Source: an uncultured bacterium (GTDB lineage: Bacteria > Verrucomicrobiota > Kiritimatiellia > RFP12 > UBA1067). Taken from it: a DNA stretch of 39,358 nt. The notes beneath the pieces were generated by a model, which made no database searches, was not told the origin of the DNA, and saw only the letters and a list, made by a program, of their open reading frames with translations. The position numbers and the translations under genes are program-made. Shown here in pieces: positions 8,187 through 15,850 of this stretch (positions within the stretch are counted from its first letter, which is position 1; every line of letters begins with the position of its first letter). Location: NCBI GenBank assembly GCA_902761035.1, contig CACWIW010000019.1:1-39358 (forward strand). The letters are read 5' to 3'.

Positions 8187-8290
8187 GTTGCGAGTGAAAA
8201 GCGCACAGACAAACAAAACCAATTTGCCCTTGCCCGTGGGTGCGGATTCAATCCCCGCCACTTTTCAACCACGGGCAGGGCTTTTCGTTT
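8187..8290 (+). ncRNA. Short RNA or attenuated leader with terminator hairpin
   Basis: The predicted transcript begins after TGATATACT and contains GCCCTTGCCCGTGG (8226-8239). This pairs with CCACGGGCAGGGC (8269-8281) with one bulged T, followed by TTTTCGTTT. The loop carries a second small stem (GCGG/CCGC around 8242-8258). This layout reads as an intrinsic terminator just before the RBS of the 8305 gene. Either a free-standing RNA of about 100 bases is made, or transcription into the next gene is attenuated. No Rfam family was recognised. Confidence 0.45.
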
Positions 8291-8304
8291 GAAAGGATTG
8301 AAAC

Positions 8305-9192
8305 ATGGTTCGCTACAACGTGGAGAACGCAACAGATGCGTTCGCCGGGCTTGCCGAAAGCCTTGATGCCGTTTCCCGCTTGCCGCTTTCTTGTGGCACA
8401 TGGGAAAGCAACACGGACATGAAGCGCGACATTGCAAACATCATCGACCTATGCCCGGATGCGGACAGAATACGCGCCCCGTATGAACGTGCAATAGAGA
8501 TTGCGAACACCGCCCGTGACGAAGGGACGGCAACGGCGTTGCGCAAACTGCTTGCGGATTTGCTGACCGCGCACGAAAAACTAACGAGGGGCGAAAAGAC
8601 GGAAAGCGAATACAAGGCGCAACTGGCAGACGTTGCCGCGTCTGTTCGTGGACTGCTTGCCGACATTGCAGAGGACGGCACGAAAAGAACGGACACCGCG
8701 CAACCGCCCGAAAAAGTGACGGTTGAACTTGCGCCGAAGCAAGCCGCCTTGTTGGAAAAAGCCGCTGACCATTCGGCCGCCGAACGTGCCGCCGACAAAG
8801 CAGGGAAAACGCAAGAAGCCGTTGAACGTGTCGAAGCAAAAGTAGAAGAAGCGCAAGAAACCGCCGAACGCGCCGCCGACAATTCACAAGCCACCGTTGG
8901 CGAAATGTGCGAATGGCGAGGATTCATAAAACAGTTGATTGCCGGATATGACGGGGAAGGTCTTACGCCGTCACCGCTTACGGCAAACAAGCAACAAGCC
9001 ATATATGAAATGTGGGACGGATACACAACGGACTGCAAATGCAAACACACGCGCCCAACATACGAAGGTTGCCTTGACGAACACGCAGGAGACAACATCT
9101 ACAAGGGGCATACGTTGATTGAACTTGTCCAGAACGCACAGGGTTTGGAAAGGGTTGTACACAACGTCAAAGAGCAAGCCCGCCGAAAATGA
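8305..9192 (+). CDS. Coiled-coil protein of unknown function (integrative element)
   Basis: 295 residues, not recognised. The central part (about 125-195) is Ala/Glu/Lys-rich with heptad-like spacing (EAVERVEAKVEEAQETAERA) and should form a coiled coil. The C-terminal 100 residues include a Cys/His group (DCKCKHTRPTYEGCLDEH) that may bind metal. The start at ATG 8305 has GAAAGGA upstream. It is first after the leader RNA and is separated from the next gene by a strong terminator, so it forms its own unit. It could be a structural, DNA-segregation or host-interference protein; nothing in the sequence decides. Confidence 0.65.
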   Translation: MVRYNVENATDAFAGLAESLDAVSRLPLSCGTWESNTDMKRDIANIIDLCPDADRIRAPYERAIEIANTARDEGTATALRKLLADLLTAHEKLTRGEKTESEYKAQLADVAASVRGLLADIAEDGTKRTDTAQPPEKVTVELAPKQAALLEKAADHSAAERAADKAGKTQEAVERVEAKVEEAQETAERAADNSQATVGEMCEWRGFIKQLIAGYDGEGLTPSPLTANKQQAIYEMWDGYTTDCKCKHTRPTYEGCLDEHAGDNIYKGHTLIELVQNAQGLERVVHNVKEQARRK

Positions 9193-9257
9193 AAACGCAA
9201 TCTCGCCGCAATGGTGCAATGTCCATGTAGTCATTTCATCAATCTGTAAAACACCGT

Positions 9258-9295
9258 AAACGCCGCCCCTATTGAACGGGACGGCGTTTTGTTTT
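9258..9295 (+). terminator. Intrinsic terminator after the coiled-coil gene
   Basis: AAACGCCG (9258-9265) pairs with CGGCGTTT (9282-9289), with inner CCC/GGG pairs, followed by TGTTTT. Confidence 0.75.
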
Positions 9296-9462
9296 CCCCG
9301 TGCAAAATCCGTTGCGCTGAGTTTGCGTTTTCGCTGAAAACGTGTGAAATCATATTGGGCGTTTTCAAGCCACGATTGCGCCCGTGATTCGTCGCGTGAC
9401 GGAACGCCGCAACGGTTTGAAAACCGCCCGCCGTGGCGAGACACGGCACAAGGAACATCGCC

Positions 9463-9741
9463 ATGAGCGAAAAAGACAGGATGATAAAGTTGTTTGCGGC
9501 AAATCCCAAGACACTTGCCCGGATTGACGCGATACTGGACGGGAGCGACACCACGCCAACGCCCGTTGACGTGGATTGCAGAACCATAACGTTCACCGAA
9601 GCAGCACGGCGCATGGGCGTTTCCCGCCCGACCATCTACCGGCTTGCAAAGGCGGGACGGCTTGAAATCGTGCCGCTGAACGGCGTGAACAGAATCCGGC
9701 TGCAATCGGTTGTCGATTGCGTCAGCAAGGGAGCGAAATGA
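9463..9741 (+). CDS. Excisionase-like helix-turn-helix protein
   Basis: 92 residues. The C-terminal half is a MerR/excisionase-type winged HTH (about 43-85; ITFTEAARRMGVSRPTIYRL, then GRLEIVPLNGVNRIRL), as in element-encoded Xis proteins and AlpA-like regulators. ATG 9463 is chosen because AAGGAA lies at proper spacing; an upstream GTG at 9433 has no RBS. The stop overlaps the next gene's ATG (ATGA), the start of a plus-strand operon ending with the primase. Likely roles are DNA bending during excision or control of the replication genes. Confidence 0.75.
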   Translation: MSEKDRMIKLFAANPKTLARIDAILDGSDTTPTPVDVDCRTITFTEAARRMGVSRPTIYRLAKAGRLEIVPLNGVNRIRLQSVVDCVSKGAK

Positions 9742-10124
9742 TGAATCGGCGGCGTTGCTTTTTCTGTCGGCACGTCCAGGGCAAGCGCACGGGCGAGAAC
9801 TTCGCCTTTGTGTGCGAACGGCAGGGGTACGCCGTAGATCCCGAAGCGGATGCTTGCGGGGACTTCTCGCCCGAAGGAAAGAAGCCCAAAAAGGGAACGC
9901 CCCCGGCGGCAAGGCGGGGGGCGAACGTTGGCAAGGCAAAGTATAACATAAAATCCCAAATCGTGCGGAAGATGTGTAGAGGGTTGGAACAATGGCAATT
10001 CTACCCGCAGAACGAGCGCGAAGAGATTGCGCTTTTGGAACTGTTCAACCGTATCGGGGACTTGGCAACCGCCTACGCCCGAAAGGTTGCGCGTAGGGCA
10101 ATCAATCGAATCGGGAAGGACTGA
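9738..10124 (+). CDS. Small Cys-rich (putative zinc-binding) protein
   Basis: 128 residues, family not recognised. Cys7-x2-Cys10 plus Cys26 and Cys40 could bind one zinc ion in the first 45 residues (RRRCFFCRH, then FVCERQG, then ACGDF). A basic Lys/Arg/Pro linker follows, then a helical C-terminus. It overlaps the upstream HTH gene by four bases and ends seven bases before the RepA-like gene, so it is co-translated with the replication set. A regulatory or replication-accessory role is an inference from position. Confidence 0.65.
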   Translation: MMNRRRCFFCRHVQGKRTGENFAFVCERQGYAVDPEADACGDFSPEGKKPKKGTPPAARRGANVGKAKYNIKSQIVRKMCRGLEQWQFYPQNEREEIALLELFNRIGDLATAYARKVARRAINRIGKD

Positions 10125-10130
10125 CAAGCC

Positions 10131-11264
10131 ATGAAAGACAACTTTGAAGCCGCAATCGCGGCAGACGATGCCGAAGCAACAATCGCCGCCCGCGAATCAA
10201 GCGGGGTGTGCGTGGATGCCGCCGACTGGCTCAACGCCGAGGACGAACCCGACAATCCGCTTGTCGAAGGGTTCATCGAGTGCGGCGAGGTGGTGGCGAT
10301 GGTGGGACAGGCAAAGGCGGGTAAAAGCCTGCTTGCCCTGCAACTTGCCGTCTGCGTTGCGGCGGGCGTTCCGTTTCTTGGCAAGCCCTGCAAACGTCAG
10401 CGGGCGTATATCGCAAATCTTGAAGTGTCCGCGAAACAGTACAAGAAGCGGTTGCGGCGCGTTTGCCGATTGCTTGACCTGAACCCCGAAGAACTGCGCG
10501 GGTGGCTTTTCATCGACAACATGAAGGGAGAAACCGCGTCATGGGAAACCGCCCTTGCCATGTGCCAACGGCACGGGTGCGCCGTGGCGTTGATAGACCC
10601 GTTTTATCAGGTCGCCCGAATCGTGGAGACAGACGAGCAACAATGCCTTGACGCGGTGGAGGAAATGAAAGCCTTTGCCCGCGCAGGAATCACGTTGTGC
10701 GTGGTGTTCCATTCGCCAAAGGGCTTTTCGGGAGACCGCCAGTTGATCGACATGATTTCGGGTTCGTCAATCCTTGCGCGTTTCCCCGAATCCGTGATAG
10801 GGCTTTTGAACCATGCCACGGAAAAGACCGCCCGCGTAGTCGATGCCGTGTTGCGGAACTACCCGCCGCCTGAACCGTTCGCCGTGTCGCTTGCGGAAGG
10901 TGCGCTTGCGCTTGCGCCCTACTTTGCGCCCGAAGTGGCAACCGCCCGAAACGCATGGAGACGGAGCGCACACCCCGAAGGGCAACCCGACCTTGACATT
11001 CTTCCGTATGTCGAAGCCGAACTTGCCGAACGGCGCGAAGCCGCAAAGCGCGGCGGTGTCGAGTTTCGCGGAATGTGCCTTAAATCGCTTGGCGAGTATG
11101 TCCGCAAGAGGATTGCCGAGGACGACAAGACCGCCCCCGGACGCGACACAACCGCGAACCTTATCAAAGGCTTGCCGCCCGACAGGATAGCCATTACCCG
11201 AAAGACGGCGGACGGCATTTTGGTTGGAACCGTGGAGGATATGCAATGGTACTTCCGGCGATAA
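10131..11264 (+). CDS. RepA-like hexameric helicase/RecA-fold ATPase
   Basis: 377 residues. The N-terminal domain matches the AAA_25/RepA group of replication ATPases, with Walker A GQAKAGKS (59-66), a following LLALQLA helix, and Walker B VALIDPF (Asp156). A strand ending in Thr-Leu-Cys-Val-Val-Phe-His-Ser resembles the helicase motif H4/sensor region. The C-terminal third is helical and basic. It sits directly upstream of an iteron cluster and an AEP primase, the arrangement of small plasmid-like replicons. The inferred job is origin opening or unwinding for replication of the excised element. Confidence 0.8.
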   Translation: MKDNFEAAIAADDAEATIAARESSGVCVDAADWLNAEDEPDNPLVEGFIECGEVVAMVGQAKAGKSLLALQLAVCVAAGVPFLGKPCKRQRAYIANLEVSAKQYKKRLRRVCRLLDLNPEELRGWLFIDNMKGETASWETALAMCQRHGCAVALIDPFYQVARIVETDEQQCLDAVEEMKAFARAGITLCVVFHSPKGFSGDRQLIDMISGSSILARFPESVIGLLNHATEKTARVVDAVLRNYPPPEPFAVSLAEGALALAPYFAPEVATARNAWRRSAHPEGQPDLDILPYVEAELAERREAAKRGGVEFRGMCLKSLGEYVRKRIAEDDKTAPGRDTTANLIKGLPPDRIAITRKTADGILVGTVEDMQWYFRR

Positions 11265-11283
11265 CCCGCGCCCCCGTTTCCTA

Positions 11284-11371
11284 CCGTTTACCAGTAAACG
11301 GCAGTAAACCCGTAAACCCCCGTTTACCGACCGCCCTTATTTATAGGGCGGTAAACGGGAAACCAGTAAAC
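11284..11371. other. Iteron cluster, candidate replication origin of the element
   Basis: Seven GTAAAC/GTTTAC cores occur in 88 bases (11286, 11294, 11304, 11312, 11322, 11351, 11366). The first two form the dyad CCGTTTAC-CA-GTAAACGG (11284-11301). Between the fifth and sixth lies a perfect hairpin ACCGCCCT/AGGGCGGT (11330-11337, 11345-11352) whose loop TATTTAT is the only AT-rich patch. The cluster sits between the RepA-like gene and the primase gene and encodes nothing convincing. Confidence 0.6.
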
Positions 11372-11439
11372 GGGTACAGGGCAGTTTCAAGGGGGCGTTT
11401 CCCGACCGCAAGCAAGGCAACATTCGGAAGGATGCGCCG

Positions 11440-12618
11440 ATGATTGCACGGGCGAAGTTTCAGGCCGCCCTTGACGTGTTCGCCACACCGGGCAACCGAT
11501 GGGGCGGCACGTCTGCCTTGACTTATTGGGCGGCAGTTTGCGGCATGGATGCCGAAGCGGTGATTGACGCGGCGCACAGGGCGGGTGTCCGTTCCCGTGA
11601 TAGCGACCTAAGGCGCGGCATGGTGTCGGCAATGGCGAAAGTGACGGCGAACGCGGCACGATTCGCGGGCGGCAATTCCGTTCGGTGCTTTCGCCGCCAC
11701 ACACCCAAACCGCCACAACCTACCGACCGTGTGCGCCGACTGATCGAAGCGGGGCGGGACGTGTCAACGATGGAAGCATTGCGCGAACTGTCCCCCGTGC
11801 CGATTCCACGCGCCACGGATGCCCACGCATACCTTCGGCAGACGAAATCGGCGTTGGTGCGCCTATTCGCGGATGGGGACATAGTGAACATCCGCACGGA
11901 CAAGGCGGACAGGACACCCGCCACGCCGGGGGCGAACTTGTGCCCGCTTGCCGACTGGATGCGGCAGACTGGCGGACATGGCGAGATTGTGCGCCCAAAC
12001 CCTTTCACGGGCAAGCAGGGCAACACCGCAGACGGCAAGCCGTCATTCGGCGCGAAGAACTGCATTGCCGCATACAGGCACATGATTTTCGAGTTTGACG
12101 AATTGCCGCTTGCCGACCAATGCCGTTTTTGGGCGGGGTTCATCAGGTGCGGGAAACTGCCCCTTGTGACCTTGACCTATTCGGGCGGAAAGAGTTTGCA
12201 CGGCGTTGTCCGTGTGAACGCGCCCGATGCCGAAACGTGGGCGAGATGCCGGGCGCAAATCATCGAGCGGTATGCCGCCGATCCCGACAGGGCGTATCGG
12301 CTTGACGTTCAGGCATTGAACCCGCTGACGGGTTGCCGTCTCGCGGGCGTTGTGCGCAAGGACACGGGCAAGGTTCAGGAACTGCTATATGCTTGCGAAC
12401 GGCGGATTGATGCCGCCGAGCGAGGGACACCGCCCCCGACACAACACCCGCCCGAATCAGACACCCGCCCCACGGAACGGAGTATGCCGATAGATCGTCT
12501 GCTTTCGCTTTATTCTGCGGCGTTCGACTTTGCCCCCGTGCCGCCGAAAGAGCCGGACGGCAACGCGCCGTTTGACGAACTGCTTGCCTTTGAGGAAATA
12601 TCCGAAAGCATGGCGTGA
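11440..12618 (+). CDS. AEP-type primase (primase-polymerase superfamily)
   Basis: 392 residues. An N-terminal helical domain (1-130) precedes a central archaeo-eukaryotic-primase-like core. EFDELPL (Asp220) resembles the acidic catalytic strand and TYSGGKSLHGVVRV (248-258) the S-G-x-K-x-x-H nucleotide-binding motif. A stretch with LNPLTGCRLAGVVRKDTG matches the conserved NPaRLxRLPG-like segment of this group. The C-terminus is Pro-rich and probably disordered. With the RepA-like ATPase and iterons it would complete an autonomous initiation module. Start ATG 11440 follows GGAAGGATGCGCC. Confidence 0.75.
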   Translation: MIARAKFQAALDVFATPGNRWGGTSALTYWAAVCGMDAEAVIDAAHRAGVRSRDSDLRRGMVSAMAKVTANAARFAGGNSVRCFRRHTPKPPQPTDRVRRLIEAGRDVSTMEALRELSPVPIPRATDAHAYLRQTKSALVRLFADGDIVNIRTDKADRTPATPGANLCPLADWMRQTGGHGEIVRPNPFTGKQGNTADGKPSFGAKNCIAAYRHMIFEFDELPLADQCRFWAGFIRCGKLPLVTLTYSGGKSLHGVVRVNAPDAETWARCRAQIIERYAADPDRAYRLDVQALNPLTGCRLAGVVRKDTGKVQELLYACERRIDAAERGTPPPTQHPPESDTRPTERSMPIDRLLSLYSAAFDFAPVPPKEPDGNAPFDELLAFEEISESMA

Positions 12619-12662
12619 AGCCGTCCAACGGGAAACCGCAAACCGCTTTACACCATGAATAG

Positions 12663-12694
12663 GGCTAGAACGCGCAAAAACGCCCCTTCTAGCC
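12663..12694. terminator. Hairpin after the primase gene
   Basis: GGCTAGAA (12663-12670) pairs with TTCTAGCC (12687-12694), with inner GCG/CGC pairs. It lies 45 bases behind the primase stop. No T-run follows, so termination is likely weak or factor-assisted. Confidence 0.4.
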
Positions 12695-12870
12695 ATTCGC
12701 GCCAAACATCTACAAGCGGACGGCAAAACGGCGGGGACGGCACAGGCGGCGCGTAGTGCGCCGAACGGGACGCGCGCGCGCGTTTGTGTGGCTTTGGACG
12801 ATACCCACCTTGCCCGTTTTCCCCGCCTTTTTGCGTCACGTTGTAAAGAACCGCCCGAATGAAGCGGCAA

Positions 12871-12898
12871 CCTTCGCGCACGCGCACACGCGCGAAGG
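12871..12898. repeat. Perfect 9-bp inverted repeat
   Basis: CCTTCGCGC (12871-12879) and GCGCGAAGG (12890-12898) around a 10-base alternating purine/pyrimidine loop. Function unknown; it lies in the non-coding tail. Confidence 0.4.
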
Positions 12899-13095
12899 GA
12901 CAGACGCAAAAACCATGCTGCAAATTTTTGGGGCATACCACCCTTTCAGGAATTGGGGGCGGGGTCATGGCAAAGTTTTTTCGGCGCGTCTCTCTTTGGC
13001 AGGGGTATCTAATGGGAACCCGCAGGGCGGAAGGGCGGGGGTATGGCAACATTTTTTTCGGGCTTTTCGGTTGCGCGTGTCCGTCTGATTCTCCC

Positions 13096-13185
13096 TGCCG
13101 CCCTGCTTCCTGCCGCCCTGCTTCCTGCCGCCCTGCTTCCTGCCGCCCTGCTTCCTGCCGCCCTGCTTCCTGCCGCCCTGCTTCC
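13096..13185 (+). repeat. Tandem array, 6 x 15 bp
   Basis: Six perfect head-to-tail copies of tgccgccctgcttcc. The flanks are C-rich but unique. Such arrays change copy number by slippage. It is not a CRISPR, as there are no spacers. Confidence 0.9.
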
Positions 13186-13380
13186 GACCTTCGCGCCGTC
13201 CCTCGACCGTCCCTTGCCTACCCCCTGCGCCCGACTGCTCGACCCTCCCCGCCCTGCGCCCGGTTGCGTTGCCCGTCTCGACCTTCCCACCCTGCGCCCG
13301 TCCCGCTCAACCTTCCCGTTCGACCACGGGCAGGGGCAGGGCAACCCGCTCGACCCTGCGCACCATTCCCAATAAATCCC

Positions 13381-13412
13381 GTCCCCCACTTTGTCCCCCA
13401 CCTTGTCCCCCA
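13381..13412 (+). repeat. Arm-type integrase-binding repeats, right end
   Basis: Three GTCCCCCA copies start at 13381, 13393 and 13405 (12-base period), matching the two copies at 6291 and 6303. They lie about 100 bases from the core repeat in tRNA-Pro. Confidence 0.55.
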
Positions 13413-13509
13413 CCTTCACGGGGTAAAATGGTGTAAAAGTTTGTAAACACTAATAATTAGCGATACGCACGAAACCCTTGCAAATATTGGGTGAAATCGA
13501 CTTAAAAAG

Positions 13510-13586
<77 letters not shown>

Positions 13587-13592
13587 AAAAAA

Positions 13593-14636
13593 CTAGAACG
13601 ACTTTCTCGACGCCTCGTATTCCTCGATACGCGAGGATATGAGACCCGATACGTCGTTTCGCGCCGCGTTTACTCCCGCTTTCACGGCATAGTAGATCGC
13701 CTTATGCGACGAACTGCCGTGCGTGATGATCACCGCACCCGGCACCCCGAGGAGCGGCGCGCCCCCGTAGATGTCCGGATCCAGCTGGGCCTTCAGGCTC
13801 TTGAACGCCCCCTTCAACAAGACTGCGCCCAACACGCGGAAGATGCCGCGGAAGCACTCCCGCTTGAGGAAGTAGCTGACGGCATGCGCCAGCGACTCGC
13901 TCGTCTTCAGCACGACGTTCCCCACAAAACCGTCGCACACAACCACGTCCGTCTGCCCCTGGAAGATGTCGTGCCCTTCCACGTTGCCGCGGAAGTCGAT
14001 GCCCTGCACCTCCTTGAGAAGGCGGAACGTCTCCTTCGTCATCTCGTTGCCCTTGCAGTCCTCCGTGCCAATCGACAGGAGGCCGACAAGCGGCTTCGTG
14101 CGCTTCAGGACGCCCTGCGAGTAGACACTGCCCATGATCGCGAACTGCACGAGCCAGTCGGCATGGCAGTCCATGTTCGCCCCGGCGTCGAGCAGCAGCA
14201 GCGGACGGCGCGGGATGCGCGTGGGCAGGACCGTGGCGATCGCGGGACGCTGCACGCCCTTGATGCGACCGAGGTTGAGGATGGCGCTCGTTGCCACCGC
14301 GCCGGAATTGCCGGCCGAGACGAACGCATCCGCCCGGCCCTCCTTCACGAGGCGCATCGCGACGTTGATCGAGCAGTCCTTCTTTTTGCGCACCGCAGTG
14401 ACGGGACTTTCGTCCATCTCCGCCACGTCGGGCGCATGGATGACCTCCAGCGTACCCTTCTTCGTGGCCGTAGCGACTTCCTTGGGGTACTTCGCCAGCT
14501 CCGCGTCGATTTGCTCCTTGACGCCGACGAGGAAGACCTTGACGTCCTCCAGGCCGGCAGCAGCCTCAACACCGCCCCGGACGATTTCGCCCGGCGCGTT
14601 GTCTCCGCCCATTGCATCAAGGGCAATGCGAGTCAT
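13593..14636 (-). CDS. plsX: Phosphate acyltransferase PlsX
   Basis: 347 residues, full length for the family. PlsX converts acyl-ACP to acyl-phosphate for PlsY-dependent phospholipid synthesis at the membrane. The N-terminus [19 protein letters not shown] is the family signature. [12 protein letters not shown], the LLDAGAN strand and [15 protein letters not shown] are also diagnostic, as is the C-terminal [23 protein letters not shown] stretch. It follows rpmF with a six-base gap in the usual DUF177-rpmF-plsX cluster. fabH, often next, is absent; a tRNA and the integrated element follow instead. Confidence 0.97.
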   Translation of the reverse strand: MTRIALDAMGGDNAPGEIVRGGVEAAAGLEDVKVFLVGVKEQIDAELAKYPKEVATATKKGTLEVIHAPDVAEMDESPVTAVRKKKDCSINVAMRLVKEGRADAFVSAGNSGAVATSAILNLGRIKGVQRPAIATVLPTRIPRRPLLLLDAGANMDCHADWLVQFAIMGSVYSQGVLKRTKPLVGLLSIGTEDCKGNEMTKETFRLLKEVQGIDFRGNVEGHDIFQGQTDVVVCDGFVGNVVLKTSESLAHAVSYFLKRECFRGIFRVLGAVLLKGAFKSLKAQLDPDIYGGAPLLGVPGAVIITHGSSSHKAIYYAVKAGVNAARNDVSGLISSRIEEYEASRKSF

Positions 14637-14642
14637 AACACC

Positions 14643-14828
14643 TTACTTTGCGGTGACTGAAAGAACCTTGCGGCCCTTGTACATGCCGCAGTTCGGGCAG
14701 ACGCGGTGCGTCTGCTTCATGCCGCCGCACGACGGACACGTCTGGACGGAGGCGAGGATCGCCTTCTCCAGCTGGCCAACGCGCTGGCGCTTGCGCATTT
14801 TCGACTTCTTGTGCTTAGGTGATGCCAT
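14643..14828 (-). CDS. rpmF: 50S ribosomal protein L32
   Basis: 61 residues. It has the L32 layout: a basic N-terminus (MASPKHKKSKMRKRQR), then a zinc ribbon CPSCGGMKQTHRVCPNCG and the terminal YKGRKVL. The four cysteines mark the zinc-dependent form. It sits between DUF177 and plsX, a conserved bacterial arrangement. Confidence 0.96.
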   Translation of the reverse strand: MASPKHKKSKMRKRQRVGQLEKAILASVQTCPSCGGMKQTHRVCPNCGMYKGRKVLSVTAK

Positions 14829-14855
14829 GTTGCACTACTCTCTTTCTTTCTTTGC

Positions 14856-15338
14856 TCAATTTTCTGCTCCCGGCAGAAGCACGTCCAACGCGCCCCAACG
14901 GCCGTCACGCTCCTCATGCACGCACGCGCAGGGTCCCTCATTGAGGTTTTTCCCGCACGTCGGGCACACGCCGCGACAGTCCGCCCGACACACCGGGTAT
15001 GTCGGTAGGGCGAGTATTATACTTTGTCTGAGTTCATCCGTCAAATCAACAATTTCAGTTTTTTCATCTGTCTCGAAACTCGCGAGGAAGTCGGGAACGG
15101 TCACGGTGAAGTCGAAATCGGACCCGCAACGCGAGCAAACGCCCTCAAAATCTTGCTCCAACACGCCGCGCGCAAGCAACTCACGCCCCGCCAGCTGCAC
15201 CGAGAGGCGGTAACGTATGCCCGCGAAAGGACGCAGGAATTCATCGTGCAGGTCGAGCACGGCGTCGTCCAGCACGCCCTCGACCTCCTCGCCGTCCCGG
15301 TCGAGCCGGGCGACGTCGATGACCAGCGTCTTCTCCAT
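14856..15338 (-). CDS. DUF177/YceD family protein
   Basis: 160 residues from ATG 15338, preceded by AGAGGTAAGCG. The family is linked to 23S rRNA and ribosome accumulation and lies upstream of rpmF in most bacteria. Features seen are the strand pair with FEGVCSRCGSDF and a C-terminal cysteine group (CRADCRGVCPTCG, then GPCAC), typical of DUF177 proteins. It starts five bases from the coaD stop, so it is probably translated from the coaD transcript. Confidence 0.88.
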   Translation of the reverse strand: MEKTLVIDVARLDRDGEEVEGVLDDAVLDLHDEFLRPFAGIRYRLSVQLAGRELLARGVLEQDFEGVCSRCGSDFDFTVTVPDFLASFETDEKTEIVDLTDELRQSIILALPTYPVCRADCRGVCPTCGKNLNEGPCACVHEERDGRWGALDVLLPGAEN

Positions 15339-15342
15339 TCGC

Positions 15343-15834
15343 TTACCTCTTGGACTCCTCCAGCCGACGCTGAACGGCTGGCGTGACGAACGGCGAGGTG
15401 TCGCCGCCGTAGCGCGCAATCTCCCGCACGGTCGATGCCGTCACGTACGCCAGGTTTTCGCTCGGCATCATGAAGAGCGTCTCGATCTCCGGTGCCATGC
15501 GCCGGTTCGTGAGCGCCATTTGGAACTCATACTCGAAATCGGAATACACGCGCACGCCACGAATCACCACGCGCGCGCCGATCTTGCGGCAGAAATCAAC
15601 GAGCAGTGTGTCGAGGATGTCCACCTCCACATTTGACAGCCCTGCCTTCTCCACGTCCTCGCGGATCATGTCGATGCGGTGCTGCGCGTCGAACAGCGCA
15701 CCCGTCTTCACGCTCGTCGCGGCCACCGCCACGACGAGACGATCATACAGGCTCGCCGCGCGCGTGATCAAGTCGAAATGACCGCGCGTCATCGGGTCGA
15801 ACGTGCCCGGATAGACTGCTACCTTCTCTGCCAT
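15343..15834 (-). CDS. coaD: Phosphopantetheine adenylyltransferase
   Basis: 163 residues, full length. CoaD transfers AMP from ATP to 4'-phosphopantetheine, the penultimate step of coenzyme A synthesis. The nucleotidyltransferase motif is seen in YPGTFDPMTRGHFDLI (the T/H-x-G-H position is RGH), with VVIRGVRVYSDFEYEFQMA and YVTASTVREIA also family-typical. The start ATG 15834 lies only seven bases after a TGATATACT extended -10, so its own transcript is leaderless or nearly so. Confidence 0.96.
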   Translation of the reverse strand: MAEKVAVYPGTFDPMTRGHFDLITRAASLYDRLVVAVAATSVKTGALFDAQHRIDMIREDVEKAGLSNVEVDILDTLLVDFCRKIGARVVIRGVRVYSDFEYEFQMALTNRRMAPEIETLFMMPSENLAYVTASTVREIARYGGDTSPFVTPAVQRRLEESKR

Positions 15835-15841
15835 GGCGGAT

Positions 15842-15850
15842 AGTATATCA
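15842..15850 (-). promoter_or_regulatory. Extended -10 promoter of coaD
   Basis: TGATATACT on the minus strand. Its first three bases are the TGA stop of the preceding cinA-like gene, and transcription would start at or next to the coaD ATG. No -35 is seen. Confidence 0.55.

Larger units (their letters stand above)
12619..13509. other. Non-coding, repeat-rich right end of the element
   Basis: Frames through this 890-base stretch are low-complexity and lack family resemblance, so I call no gene. It contains hairpins at 12663-12694 and 12871-12898, a six-copy 15-bp tandem array at 13096-13185, and arm-type repeats at 13381-13412. An antisense-looking frame rich in Ser-Arg-Ala-Ala-Gly and a plus frame rich in Leu-Leu-Pro-Ala-Ala are products of the tandem array. 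Confidence 0.6.

Noticed and set aside
8195..8271. A tRNA-like outline: 7-bp acceptor TGAAAAG/CTTTTCA, T-arm-like GCGG-TTCAATC-CCGC, discriminator A and CCA, 77 bases long.
   Set aside because: No D-arm or anticodon arm folds, and two extra bases separate T-stem and acceptor. The same bases form a better terminator-like hairpin.
11246..11443. 65-codon ORF over the iteron cluster.
   Set aside because: Its sequence is just the translated repeats, has no RBS and overlaps the RepA-like gene.
13096..13185. Possible CRISPR array.
   Set aside because: Repeats are contiguous with no spacers and there are no cas genes.
12859..13446. Repeat-containing ORFs on both strands in the element tail.
   Set aside because: Open because a 15-bp array cannot create stops; composition is low-complexity and no start signal is convincing.
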